Below are positions 10,655 through 19,587 of a stretch of DNA of 64,000 nt, in pieces. The DNA lies in NCBI RefSeq assembly GCF_001952935.1, contig NZ_CP018319.1, forward strand, positions 1,849,501-1,913,500. The letters run 5' to 3'. A program made the translations under genes and the position numbers. The notes under the pieces are model-generated. The model saw only the letters and a list, made by a program, of their open reading frames with translations, searched no databases and was not told where the DNA came from. This stretch comes from Pseudomonas frederiksbergensis (GTDB taxonomy: Bacteria; Pseudomonadota; Gammaproteobacteria; Pseudomonadales; Pseudomonadaceae). The stretch's first letter is position 1, and each line of letters starts with the position of its first letter.

Positions 10655-11557
10655 TTATCGGCTTTTTTCACCGATCGTCTGCAAGTGCACGGCAAAACGT
10701 TCCGCCAACCAACGAGCCGCCGGCCCAAGAGGCTCATCGCGGCGCCAGACCAGCTCCACCACCAGCGCCGGCGGGGTCCATTCGCTGACCAGTTCGACCA
10801 TCAGATCCTGATACGCCGGGTACTGCACCACGTGGCGCGGCAGCCAGGCCCAACCGAGTCCGCGTACCAGCCATTCAGCCATCACGTAGAAACTGTCGGC
10901 CCGCCAGACTTGCGGGCTGGCCGGCTCGCTGCCGGGATAGACACTCGACTGTGTGGACATCAGCAACTGTCGATGCTGCGCCAGTTGCTGGCAATCGACC
11001 TGGGTCTGTTGCGCCAGTGGGTGGGCGACGCCGCACACCGTGACCATTTCAACGCTGCCCAACACCCGGCGCTCGAGCGCTTCGGGAATCTGGTCGTGAT
11101 AAAACAGCAACCCCAAATCGGCCCGACGCTCCACCAGTTTGCGCGCGACATCGCCCTGGGCGGCGCTGGTCAGCTGCACTTCAAGGCTGGGAAATTGTTC
11201 AGCCAGGGCTTCGAAGCTTTCGATGATCGGCTGATAAGGCATCGCCTCATCCTGGGCCACACGCAAACGCGCCTCCTGGCCGCGCATCATCGCCAGCGCC
11301 CGACCGTTAAGGCGTTCGCATTGGCGCAGCACTTCCCGCGCCTCATCCAGCAATGCGTTACCGGCCTCGGTGAGTTTCGGCTGGCGGCCGCTGCTACGGT
11401 CGAACAGGCTGACGCCCAGGTCCTCTTCCAGCAGCGCAATCGAACTGCTGACCGCCGACTGCGCCTTGCGCTGATCCCGCGCTACCGCAGAAAACGAACG
11501 CTGCTCCGCTACGCTGACAAACAGCCGCAGCTGCTCCAGATTCCATTGCGTGTTCAT
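10655..11557 (-). CDS. LysR-family transcriptional regulator
   Basis: A 300-residue LysR-type regulator. The N-terminal winged helix-turn-helix spans about residues 4-63 (LEQLRLFVSVAEQRSFSAVA then QSAVSSSIALLEEDLGVSLF). The effector-binding domain of periplasmic-binding-protein type follows. It is divergent from the SMR transporter gene with about 100 bases between the starts, the usual arrangement for a LysR regulator and its target, so it may control that gene. Inducer unknown. Confidence 0.9.
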   Translation of the reverse strand: MNTQWNLEQLRLFVSVAEQRSFSAVARDQRKAQSAVSSSIALLEEDLGVSLFDRSSGRQPKLTEAGNALLDEAREVLRQCERLNGRALAMMRGQEARLRVAQDEAMPYQPIIESFEALAEQFPSLEVQLTSAAQGDVARKLVERRADLGLLFYHDQIPEALERRVLGSVEMVTVCGVAHPLAQQTQVDCQQLAQHRQLLMSTQSSVYPGSEPASPQVWRADSFYVMAEWLVRGLGWAWLPRHVVQYPAYQDLMVELVSEWTPPALVVELVWRRDEPLGPAARWLAERFAVHLQTIGEKSR

Positions 11558-11660
11558 GGCTCAACCCATCTTCAGAACAGATAGGTAATGACTTTACCGC
11601 ATCTGGAGAATCTCTAAAATGCCGACCTCAGAAAGCAACACTTCACACGAGGATGCACCT

Positions 11661-11993
11661 ATGACCGCTTACTACTACCTGGCCATTGCCATCTGCGCCG
11701 AAGTGATCGCCACCGTTTCGATGAAAGCGGTCAAAGGCTTCAGCACCCCGCTGCCGCTGATTCTGGTTATCGTCGGTTATGGCATCGCCTTCTGGATGCT
11801 CACGCTGGTGGTGCGCAGCGTTCCGGTAGGCGTGGCTTATGCGGTATGGGCCGGCATGGGGATCGTGATGGTCAGTGTCGCGGCGCTGTTTATCTACGGC
11901 CAGAAACTGGATGTGCCGGCCATGCTGGGGATGGCGTTGATCGTATTGGGCGTTGTCGTCATCCAGCTCTTCTCCAAAACTGCCGGGCACTAA
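11661..11993 (+). CDS. Small multidrug resistance (SMR) family transporter
   Basis: A 110-residue inner-membrane protein with four predicted helices. The essential membrane-embedded glutamate of SMR transporters is present at residue 14 (AIAICAEVIATVSMK), followed by GYGIAFWML, PVGVAYAVWAGMG and a final hydrophobic helix. An in-frame ATG at 11619 would add 14 polar residues; the ATG at 11661 has GAGG upstream and gives the standard SMR length. It resembles EmrE/QacE or the guanidinium exporter group; substrates cannot be read from the sequence. Divergent from the LysR gene. Confidence 0.93.
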   Translation: MTAYYYLAIAICAEVIATVSMKAVKGFSTPLPLILVIVGYGIAFWMLTLVVRSVPVGVAYAVWAGMGIVMVSVAALFIYGQKLDVPAMLGMALIVLGVVVIQLFSKTAGH

Positions 11994-12011
11994 CTGACAC
12001 CAGCAATCCCT

Positions 12012-12142
12012 TGTGGCGAGGGAGCTTGCTCCCGCTCGGCTGCGAAGCAGACGCAGATGGATTGATGCGATCTGCCTGAACAAACGCGGCGTCCGGTTGG
12101 GGGCCGCTTCGCGACCCAGCGGGAGCAAGCTCCCTCGCCACA
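12012..12142. repeat. REP-type inverted repeat (TGTGGCGAGGG family)
   Basis: The outer arms TGTGGCGAGGGAGCTTGCTC and GAGCAAGCTCCCTCGCCACA are perfect reverse complements at the two ends. The inner part holds CGGCTGCGAAGCAG-type sequence. It lies between the SMR gene and the FAD oxidoreductase gene. Confidence 0.88.
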
Positions 12143-12232
12143 GGTTTTGCATCCTGGCTGTTGATCACCAACAAATCCCCTCTTCGTCGAGTCTGTATAC
12201 TGCGCCCTCGTCTTGAACACTGAGGTCGCTGC

Positions 12233-13408
12233 ATGCCATCCGTTATTTCCACCGACGTTCTGATTGTCGGCGCTGGTGTCGCCGGCCTCTGGCTGAATGC
12301 GCGCCTGCGTCGCCAGGGTTTTTCGACCGTGCTGGTGGAAAGCGCCAGCCTCGGTGGCGGGCAAAGCGTGAAATCCCAAGGCATCATCCATGGCGGCGCC
12401 AAGTACGCCTTGCATGGCGCCCTGACCGGCGCCTCGGAAGCCATCGCCGACATGCCTCGGCGCTGGCGCGAAGCCCTGGCCGGTGACGGCGAACTGGACC
12501 TGAGCGGCGTGCGCCTGCTGTCCGAAGCCCATTACCTCTGGTCCCCCGGCACGATCGCCGGCAATCTCACCAGTTTCTTCGCCAGCAAAGCGGTGCGCGG
12601 CCGCGTCGATCAAGTCAAGGGCGAGCAACTGCCGCCCGCCCTGCAAGACAAGCGTTTCAAGGGCAAGGTCTATCGTCTGGCGGAATTGGTGATCGACGTG
12701 CCTAGCCTGATCCGGCGCCTGGCCGATCTGGCGGGTGATGGCCTGCTCGCCGGCCAGCACATCGAACCGTTGCTGGAGGGTGGAAAACTGGTCGGCCTGA
12801 AGGTCGACGAGCGCGAGATTCGCGCCCAGCGCATCGTCTTGAGCGCCGGTGCCGGGACGGCAGCGCTGCTCGAAGCCCTGGGCTTGAGCCAGCCCGCCAT
12901 GCAGCGCCGGCCGTTGCACATGATCATCGCCAAAGGTCCGGGCCTCAAACCACTGTATGCCCACTGCCTGGGCGGCGGCACCAAGCCGCGCATTACCGTG
13001 ACCACCCATCCTGCCGCCGATGGTCAATGGGTCTGGTATCTGGGCGGTGACATCGCTGAAGCCGAAGGGGTCGCCCGCGAACCCGCCGAGCAAATTGCCA
13101 CCGCGCAAAAAGAACTCGGCCAGTTGCTGCCATGGATTGACCTGAGCACAGCGCAATGGGCCACCCTTCGGGTGGATCGCGCCGAGCCACTGCAATCGGG
13201 ACTGACCCGTCCCGACAATGCATTCCTTGCCGAAGAAGGCCGCTTGCTGGTCGGCTGGCCGACTAAACTGGCGCTGGCTCCTGACTTTGCTGATCGCGTC
13301 ATCGCGTCCTTGCAGCGCGACGGCATCCAGCCAAGTCATCCGGCGCCACTGCCCGAGCTGCCAAAACCGCCGATGGGCGTCCCTGCCTGGGAGCAACTGC
13401 TGCCATGA
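12233..13408 (+). CDS. FAD-dependent oxidoreductase (DAO type)
   Basis: A 391-residue flavoprotein. The N-terminal dinucleotide fold VLIVGAGVAGLWLNARL (residues 9-25) is a GxGxxG FAD-binding motif, and a DAO-like substrate domain follows. The segment GGGQSVKSQGIIHGG is reminiscent of L-2-hydroxyglutarate dehydrogenase and glycerol-3-phosphate dehydrogenase relatives. It overlaps the aldo/keto reductase gene by four bases (ATGA), so the two are co-translated and may act on one pathway. The substrate is not known. ATG at 12233. Confidence 0.8.
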   Translation: MPSVISTDVLIVGAGVAGLWLNARLRRQGFSTVLVESASLGGGQSVKSQGIIHGGAKYALHGALTGASEAIADMPRRWREALAGDGELDLSGVRLLSEAHYLWSPGTIAGNLTSFFASKAVRGRVDQVKGEQLPPALQDKRFKGKVYRLAELVIDVPSLIRRLADLAGDGLLAGQHIEPLLEGGKLVGLKVDEREIRAQRIVLSAGAGTAALLEALGLSQPAMQRRPLHMIIAKGPGLKPLYAHCLGGGTKPRITVTTHPAADGQWVWYLGGDIAEAEGVAREPAEQIATAQKELGQLLPWIDLSTAQWATLRVDRAEPLQSGLTRPDNAFLAEEGRLLVGWPTKLALAPDFADRVIASLQRDGIQPSHPAPLPELPKPPMGVPAWEQLLP

Positions 13409-14217
13409 GCCAACCGACCTTGCACGACCTGCATCGCCCGCTGGGCAGCACCGGCCTGCTGGTTTCACCCCTGGGCGTGGGCACGGTAAAACTCGGCCGC
13501 GACCAAGGCGTGAAATACCCCAACGGTTTTCAGATTCCCGATGATGACGAAGCGCGCATGCTGCTCAAACTGGCGCGCGACCTGGGCATCAACCTGATCG
13601 ACACTGCTCCGGCCTATGGCCGCAGCGAAGAACGCCTCGGTCCATTGCTGCGGGGTCAGCGCCAGGATTGGGTGATTGTCAGCAAGGTCGGCGAAGAGTT
13701 TGCCGATGGCCAGTCCCATCACGACTTCAGCGCCGCCCACACCCGGATGTCGGTGGAACGTAGCCTGCAACGCCTGGAAACGGACTTCATCGACCTGGTG
13801 CTGGTGCACTCCGACGGCAACGACCTGGCGATCCTCAACGACAGTGAAGTCTATGCGACCCTCGCCGAGCTGAAGAGCGAAGGCAAGATTCGCGGCTTCG
13901 GTTTTTCTGGCAAAACCGTCGAAGGCGGTTTGAAGGCTCTGGAACAAGGTGATTGCGCGATGGTCACCTACAATCTGAACGAACAGAACGAGAAGCCGGT
14001 CATTGACTATGCTGCTGCTCACGGCAAAGCCATTCTCGTCAAAAAAGCCCTCGCCAGCGGTCATGTTTGCCTGAGCCCGGGGGTGGACCCGGTTCGCGCC
14101 AGCTTCGAGCTGTTGTTTGAACACCCGGGTGTTGCCAGTGCTATTGTCGGGACCATCAATCCGCTGCACCTCGCCCATAACGTCGCGACCGTTGCCCAGG
14201 TCCTACGTAGAAACTGA
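13405..14217 (+). CDS. Aldo/keto reductase
   Basis: A 270-residue TIM-barrel NADP-dependent reductase. The catalytic tetrad can be traced: Asp and Tyr in DTAPAYGRSE, Lys in IVSKVGEE, and His in LVLVHSDG. The first strand PLGSTGLLVSPLGVGTVKLG is typical of the family. Its start overlaps the stop of the FAD oxidoreductase (ATGA), implying translational coupling. The substrate is not determinable from sequence. Confidence 0.9.
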   Translation: MSQPTLHDLHRPLGSTGLLVSPLGVGTVKLGRDQGVKYPNGFQIPDDDEARMLLKLARDLGINLIDTAPAYGRSEERLGPLLRGQRQDWVIVSKVGEEFADGQSHHDFSAAHTRMSVERSLQRLETDFIDLVLVHSDGNDLAILNDSEVYATLAELKSEGKIRGFGFSGKTVEGGLKALEQGDCAMVTYNLNEQNEKPVIDYAAAHGKAILVKKALASGHVCLSPGVDPVRASFELLFEHPGVASAIVGTINPLHLAHNVATVAQVLRRN

Positions 14218-14249
14218 TGCCGCCCACGCGGCCTTAAGCAGGAGCCGAC

Positions 14250-15218
14250 ATGCCGCGTACGCTCATAAGAAAGAACCCGAGCAACTTCAAGACCCTGCCG
14301 TTATTCGTCGAAGCGACTCCCGAAGGCCTGAGTTATCAAAGCGTCGGGATGCCGCTCAATTTCTCCCAGACGCTGCAACGTCGCCGCCCGGTGACGGTGG
14401 CTGACACGCAGCGGTTTTCGCTTGAGCTGGCCAACCTCGGGGTTTCGGTGCGCCTGACCCTGCATTGGCAGAACCGCGATTACTGGGTGTTGGTGCGTCA
14501 GCGTCGGCAAGACCGCGGCGATGTGGTGCTCAAGCTGATCTCCGGTTACGTGCCCGCCCATGAGCTGAACCTGCCACTGCACACCGCGATTCAGGAAATT
14601 GCCGAAGAGTGCCTGCTGGAAACCCCGGAAGGCTGGCTCGGCGGGCGTTTCAACGACACGTGGCTGCCGGCGCCCTACTCGTCCGCGCTGCATTACCGTG
14701 AAGCCCTGCCGTTTCGCCTGACGCCGTTGTCCGGTTCGGCGCGGCCGGTGCGTTGCGCCAAGATGCAGTTGATCGAACGCCCGCGGGCTTATGTACATTT
14801 GCCGACGGCCTCGCTGCAATTGATTTATGACTTGCGCCTGGACGTGCCCAAGGAGGCCAAATCCCTGAGCCTGTTCCATGTCGACGAACGACTCGAAGGC
14901 GATCAACTGGTGGCCCGGCTCGATCGCAAACGTCCCGACTTGTATTTGATGCCGCTGCAGGACGGCCAACCGATGGCCGAGCTCTACACCTTGAAAAAGG
15001 ATCAGCTGTACCCGGCGAGTACTCGCGGGTTGTACCTGGCAGAGAGTTTTGCCCAGCAGGAAGGCTGGCTGGTGAGGGATGAGCGGATTCGCTGGAAGGA
15101 TTGGGTGCGGCAACAGGGCTTGAGCCCGCCGGGGAAAGATTCAGGTTTGGCGCGGTTGCGTGGGAAGGCCAAGCTATTACTGAAAAAAATGGTGCCGCGT
15201 AAAAAAGTCAGCTCCTGA
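14250..15218 (+). CDS. Conserved Pseudomonas protein with Nudix-like box
   Basis: A 322-residue protein that I believe is often labelled 'metal ABC transporter ATPase' in Pseudomonas, but no Walker A, ABC signature or Walker B motif is present, so that name is not supported. Residues around 108-130 (LPLHTAIQEIAEECLLETPE) resemble a Nudix box, with Ala-x-x-Glu-hydrophobic-x-Glu-Glu in place of the full consensus; the leading Gly and the Arg-Glu pair are imperfect. The C-terminus is strongly basic (KLLLKKMVPRKK). ATG at 14250 with GGAG seven bases upstream. Function unknown. It sits between the aldo/keto reductase and hldE. Confidence 0.7.
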   Translation: MPRTLIRKNPSNFKTLPLFVEATPEGLSYQSVGMPLNFSQTLQRRRPVTVADTQRFSLELANLGVSVRLTLHWQNRDYWVLVRQRRQDRGDVVLKLISGYVPAHELNLPLHTAIQEIAEECLLETPEGWLGGRFNDTWLPAPYSSALHYREALPFRLTPLSGSARPVRCAKMQLIERPRAYVHLPTASLQLIYDLRLDVPKEAKSLSLFHVDERLEGDQLVARLDRKRPDLYLMPLQDGQPMAELYTLKKDQLYPASTRGLYLAESFAQQEGWLVRDERIRWKDWVRQQGLSPPGKDSGLARLRGKAKLLLKKMVPRKKVSS

Positions 15219-15220
15219 TT

Positions 15221-15326
15221 GATCGTTCCCACGCTCTGCGTGGGAATGCCTCAATGGACGCTCTGCGTCCGCTTTGGGACGCGAAGCGTCCCGGGCTGCA
15301 TTCCCACGCAGAGCGTGGGAACGATC
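15221..15326. repeat. BIME-like inverted repeat, GATCGTTCCCACGC family
   Basis: Same composite element as at 5287-5388: outer arms GATCGTTCCCACGCTCTGCG and its exact complement at the right end, with inner GGACGCTCTGCGTCC / GGGACGCGAAGCGTCCC hairpins. It lies between the 3' ends of the Nudix-like gene and hldE, where it could act as a bidirectional 3' stabiliser. Confidence 0.88.
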
Positions 15327-15330
15327 AGTG

Positions 15331-16755
15331 TTACTCAGACTTGCGGATCTTCTCGACAATCGCGGTAGTCGAGCTGTTTTCCACCAGCCCCAGCACTTTC
15401 ACCGTTCCGCCATAAGCGGTCACGATGTCCGCGCCGACAACCTGCTCGATCCCGTAGTCCCCGCCCTTGACCAGCACATCCGGCTTGACCTCGCGCAGCA
15501 GGTTTTCCGGGGTGCCTTCAGCGAAGCTGATCACCCAATCCACGGCGCCAAGCCCTGCCAGTACGGCCATGCGACGGTCGACGCTGTTGATCGGACGGCC
15601 CGGGCCTTTCAGTCGGCTGACCGACGCATCGTCGTTGACCGCCACGATCAGGCGATCGCCCTGGGCCCGCGCCTGCTCGAGGTAAGTCACATGGCCGGCG
15701 TGCAAAATGTCGAAGCAGCCGTTGGTGAAGACGATCTTCTCTTTATGCGCACGCGCATCATCGACGGCCAGTAACAGTTGCTCCAGGCCAAGCACACCAC
15801 GCTCCGAACCTTCTTCACGCTGGATGGCGCGACGCAGTTCCGGCGCGCTGATGGCTGCCGTACCGAGTTTGCCGACCACGATGCCCGCCGCCAGGTTGGC
15901 CAGGGCCACCGCGTGGGGCAGTTCTTCGCCTGCGGCAATGGCGGCGGCGAGGGTGGAAATCACCGTGTCGCCGGCACCGGTCACATCGAACACTTCACGG
16001 GCACGGGCCGGCAGGTGCAGCGCCGGATGATCCGGGCGCAACAGGGTCATGCCGTGTTCGCCGCGGGTCACCAGCAAGGCGCCGAGATCAAGGTCGTGCA
16101 TCAACTGCGCACCCTTGCTCACCAGCTCGTGCTCATCGGCGCATCCACCGACGATGGTTTCGAATTCGCTGAGGTTCGGGGTGATCAGGCTTGCACCCCG
16201 GTAGATCGAGAAATCCTTGCCCTTGGGGTCGGCCAGCACCGGAATGCCACGGGCACGGGCGGCCTGGATCAGCACCTGATGGTTTTTCAGCGCGCCTTTG
16301 CCGTAATCGGACAGCACCAGCACTTTGATGCCTTCGAGCAATTCGTCGACTTGCTCGCCCAACGCCAATGCGTCGGTGGCGAAAGGTTCTTCGAAGTCGA
16401 TACGCAGCAATTGCTGGTGACGGCTCATGACCCGCAGCTTGACGATGGTCGGCTGGTGCGCAATGCGCTGGAACACCGCTCGCACGCCAGCACCCTTGAG
16501 GCTGTTGGCCAGGCTGTCGGCGGCTTCATCGTCGCCGGTCACGCCGAGCAGCGAGGCCGGGGCGCCGAGGGCGGCAATGTTCAACGCAACGTTGGCGGCA
16601 CCGCCCGGGCGGTCCTCGATTTGCTCGACCTTGACTACCGGTACCGGCGCCTCAGGGGAAATCCGTGAGGTACCACCATGCCAGTAACGGTCGAGCATGA
16701 CATCGCCGACCACCAAGACAGGGGCTTGATCGAATCGCGGCATGGACAACTTCAT
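15331..16755 (-). CDS. hldE: Bifunctional heptose 7-phosphate kinase / heptose 1-phosphate adenylyltransferase
   Basis: Makes ADP-heptose for the LPS inner core; two enzymes are fused. Residues 1 to about 318 form a ribokinase-like domain (VLVVGDVMLDRYW, PGGAANVALN, and the catalytic DVTGAGDTV). Residues about 340-474 form a nucleotidyltransferase domain with the HxGH motif in TNGCFDILHAGHVTYLEQA. An upstream ATG at 16773 exists, but the ATG at 16755 (MKLSMPRF) gives 474 residues, the family length. It lies downstream of msbA on the same strand, separated by a hairpin. Confidence 0.96.
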   Translation of the reverse strand: MKLSMPRFDQAPVLVVGDVMLDRYWHGGTSRISPEAPVPVVKVEQIEDRPGGAANVALNIAALGAPASLLGVTGDDEAADSLANSLKGAGVRAVFQRIAHQPTIVKLRVMSRHQQLLRIDFEEPFATDALALGEQVDELLEGIKVLVLSDYGKGALKNHQVLIQAARARGIPVLADPKGKDFSIYRGASLITPNLSEFETIVGGCADEHELVSKGAQLMHDLDLGALLVTRGEHGMTLLRPDHPALHLPARAREVFDVTGAGDTVISTLAAAIAAGEELPHAVALANLAAGIVVGKLGTAAISAPELRRAIQREEGSERGVLGLEQLLLAVDDARAHKEKIVFTNGCFDILHAGHVTYLEQARAQGDRLIVAVNDDASVSRLKGPGRPINSVDRRMAVLAGLGAVDWVISFAEGTPENLLREVKPDVLVKGGDYGIEQVVGADIVTAYGGTVKVLGLVENSSTTAIVEKIRKSE

Positions 16756-16954
16756 GGAGCAACCCACATACAAAATGAACAGGGGCGCGATATTAACACA
16801 GGGTTGGCGTGGGCTTGTGTGACGGCTGCAATGGGAAGGTTCGGCAGATGTTTCTGATCATTTATTGATCAGAAAATCCGACAATCGACAGGTTTGGTCA
16901 AGGAGGGTAAAGGTTTGGGTACCAATCACCGGGCGCATTGCACGCCGGGTGGAC

Positions 16955-16984
16955 AAAGGGGTGAGCCAGGCTCACCCCTTTTTT
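16955..16984 (-). terminator. Hairpin terminator after msbA
   Basis: A strong inverted repeat, AAAGGGGTGAGCC / GGCTCACCCCTTT, with a very short loop lies just downstream of the msbA stop. The longer uridine run (TTTTTT) is on the plus-strand side, and only TTT follows on the minus strand. It may terminate msbA only partly or act bidirectionally. Confidence 0.7.
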
Positions 16985-16988
16985 CGGG

Positions 16989-18788
16989 TCAGGCGATGTC
17001 GCCAACCGGGGCATCGAGGCCCATCGCATGCAGGCGCGAGTAGTAGCCGTTTTGCGCGAGCAGTTGAGCGTGAGTGCCGCGCTCGACGATTTCACCATGA
17101 TCCATGACCAGGATCAGGTCGGCTTTCTCGATGGTCGACAACCGGTGAGCGATCACCAGCGTGGTGCGACCTTTCATGACCTGATCCAGTGCCGCCTGAA
17201 TGTGTCGCTCGGACTCGGTATCAAGCGCCGACGTTGCCTCGTCGAGAATCAGCAACGGTGCGTTCTTCAACAAGGCCCGGGCAATCGCCAGGCGCTGACG
17301 CTGGCCACCGGACAACAACACGCCGTTTTCGCCGACCTGGGTGTCCAGGCCTTGCGGCATTTCCGAGATGAAGTCCATCGCGTAAGCATCCGTGGCGGCC
17401 TTTTCAATGTCGGCACGTGGGGCGCCGGCCAGGTCACCGTAAGCGATGTTGTTGGCGATGGTGTCGTTGAACAGGGTCACATGCTGCGTCACCTGTGCCA
17501 CGTGTCGACGCAGATTACGCAGGCGATAGTCTTCGATTTCCACGTCATCGAGCATGATTTCGCCGGTTTCGTGGTGATAAAAACGCGGGATCAGGCTGGC
17601 CAGGGTCGACTTGCCGCTACCCGAACGACCGACCAGGGCGACCATTTGCCCCGGTGCCGCCGTGAAGCTGATGTTCTTCAGCACTTCACGCTCGGTCCCT
17701 GGATAGGTGAAGCTCAGGTTGCGCACTTCCAGGTGGCCGCTGACGCGATCACGCTCGACAGTACCCAGGTCAACCTCTGGCTCGACGTCCAGTTGCTCGA
17801 AAATGCTCTCGGCGCCGGCAACGCCTTTCTGGATGGTCGAGCTGACTTCCGACAGTTGCCGAATCGGCTTGGGCAACAGGCCCGCTGCGGTGATGTAGGC
17901 CACCAAATCACCGGCGGTGGCATCGCCGCGCAGGAACAGCACCAGGAACATCAGCACCGCCATGGCGGTGTAGATCACCAATTGCAGCATGGGCGTGTAG
18001 ACCGCACCGGTCTTGGTCATGCGCAATTGCTTGTCGGTGTTGCCCTGGCTGGCTTCGGCGAAACGACGCTCTTCATAGCTTTCGCCACCGAAGCTGCGCA
18101 CCACGCGATAGCCCTGGATGGTTTCGGAGGCGACGTGAGTCACATCGCCCATCGCCACCTGGATTTTCTTGCTCTGCTTGCGGAATTTTTTGCTGGTGCT
18201 GCTCACCATCACTGCGATGATCGGCAGGATTGCCAGCATTACCAACGTCAGCTTCCAGTTCATCCACAGCAGGTAAGCAAACAGGAACACCACGGTCAGG
18301 CCTTCACGAATGACCACTTTGATGGCGTCCGTGGCAGCACCGGTGACCATGGTCACGTTAAAGGTGATGCGGGAAATCAGGTGCCCGGAGTTATGGGTGT
18401 CGAAATAACGGTTGGGCAATACCAGCAACTTGTTGAACAGCTCGACCCGCAAGTCGTGGACCAGCCCCAGCGATACTTTGGCCAGGTAGTAATTGCCCAG
18501 GAAAGAGCCCAGTCCTTGCCAGGCGGCGATCAGGATGATCAGCAGCGGCACGGCCATCAGCAACTGCAGATCTTGCAGATAGGGAACAGTCGGGAAGAGC
18601 ACCGCTTCGGGGTTGCTCAGGCCATCGACGAAATATTTGAGAATCCCTGCGAGCATGGGCTGCGTCGAGGCAAAAATCACAAAGCCGACGATACTGATGG
18701 CAAACATGCCCCAGTACGGGCGCACATACGACAGCAGGCGCAGGTAAATCTTCAAGCTCGACGGCGCAGGCGAATCAGGGCTGGTCAT
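16989..18788 (-). CDS. msbA: Lipid A export ATP-binding/permease protein
   Basis: A homodimeric ABC exporter that flips lipid A-core across the inner membrane. It is 599 residues from the ATG at 18788 (MTSPDSPAP); a longer frame exists but extends into the promoter. Six membrane helices fill roughly residues 20-320. The nucleotide-binding domain follows, with Walker A GRSGSGKST, signature LSGGQRQRLA, Walker B LLILDEATSALD and the switch histidine in VIAHRLSTI. It lies between hldE and the divergent toluene-tolerance gene within the LPS block. Confidence 0.96.
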   Translation of the reverse strand: MTSPDSPAPSSLKIYLRLLSYVRPYWGMFAISIVGFVIFASTQPMLAGILKYFVDGLSNPEAVLFPTVPYLQDLQLLMAVPLLIILIAAWQGLGSFLGNYYLAKVSLGLVHDLRVELFNKLLVLPNRYFDTHNSGHLISRITFNVTMVTGAATDAIKVVIREGLTVVFLFAYLLWMNWKLTLVMLAILPIIAVMVSSTSKKFRKQSKKIQVAMGDVTHVASETIQGYRVVRSFGGESYEERRFAEASQGNTDKQLRMTKTGAVYTPMLQLVIYTAMAVLMFLVLFLRGDATAGDLVAYITAAGLLPKPIRQLSEVSSTIQKGVAGAESIFEQLDVEPEVDLGTVERDRVSGHLEVRNLSFTYPGTEREVLKNISFTAAPGQMVALVGRSGSGKSTLASLIPRFYHHETGEIMLDDVEIEDYRLRNLRRHVAQVTQHVTLFNDTIANNIAYGDLAGAPRADIEKAATDAYAMDFISEMPQGLDTQVGENGVLLSGGQRQRLAIARALLKNAPLLILDEATSALDTESERHIQAALDQVMKGRTTLVIAHRLSTIEKADLILVMDHGEIVERGTHAQLLAQNGYYSRLHAMGLDAPVGDIA

Positions 18789-18903
18789 GAGAACCCGTTG
18801 TATGAGAAAAGAGCCCGCGAGTGTAACACAGGCCATTTTAGTCGCTGAGCTGCGGTAACATGGCCGGCTATCCATGCCTCACGGCGCCCAACCCGGAGTA
18901 TTG

Positions 18904-19545
18904 ATGCAAGCGCTTGATCACACCCGATATCTCGCCCTGCGCGAGGGAGCACAAGTCCTTGAAGCGGATGGTTCGGGGGACAAGGTTCTGCGGTTGACGG
19001 ACGGTTCAATACTCAAACTGTTTCGCCGCAAACGCCTGCTGACGTCGGCCGCGTGGTACCCGTACGCCAAACGCTTTGCCGACAACTGCGATGCGTTGCG
19101 TGAACGGCACATTCCCTGCCCCACGATTCGTCAGGTTTACCGTATTGCGAGTATCGAGCGCGATGCCGTGCACTACGATCCGCTGCCGGGCCAGACCCTG
19201 CGTCAGCTGCTGGACATCCAGGGCGATGCCGATCCGTTGCGCGGCCAATTGGGGGTCTTCATGGCCACCTTGCATGAGCGGGGGATTTACTTTCGCTCGG
19301 CGCACCTGGGCAACATCGTACTCACACCCGAACATCAGCTGGGTCTGATCGACATCGCCGACCTGCGGGTGTATCGCCGTCCGCTGCGCAAGACGCTGCG
19401 ACTGCGCAACTTCAAGCATATGGTGCGTTACCCGCAAGATCGCCAATGGCTACTCGACAGTCGCGGCGAAGTCTTCATGCAGCATTATGGCCAGACCCAG
19501 AGCATCTGCTCCAAGGAGGAGCTGAGCGTCGCCCTGCAAAAATGA
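18904..19545 (+). CDS. Toluene-tolerance / LPS-kinase-like protein
   Basis: A 213-residue protein related to Pseudomonas 'toluene tolerance' proteins with a degenerate kinase fold. An early LTDGSILKLFRRKR strand may correspond to the ATP lysine region. The catalytic-loop equivalent reads YFRSAHLGNIVL, with Ser where kinases carry the catalytic Asp. LGLIDIADL corresponds to the metal-binding DFG segment. The ATG at 18904 has GGAG eight bases upstream and is preferred to 18874. It is divergent from msbA and convergent with waaL. A role in LPS modification is inferred from position only. Confidence 0.75.
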   Translation: MQALDHTRYLALREGAQVLEADGSGDKVLRLTDGSILKLFRRKRLLTSAAWYPYAKRFADNCDALRERHIPCPTIRQVYRIASIERDAVHYDPLPGQTLRQLLDIQGDADPLRGQLGVFMATLHERGIYFRSAHLGNIVLTPEHQLGLIDIADLRVYRRPLRKTLRLRNFKHMVRYPQDRQWLLDSRGEVFMQHYGQTQSICSKEELSVALQK

Positions 19546-19587
19546 TCTGATTGCCTTCGCCTCCGGGGAGGAAGCGAAGGCCAGGCA

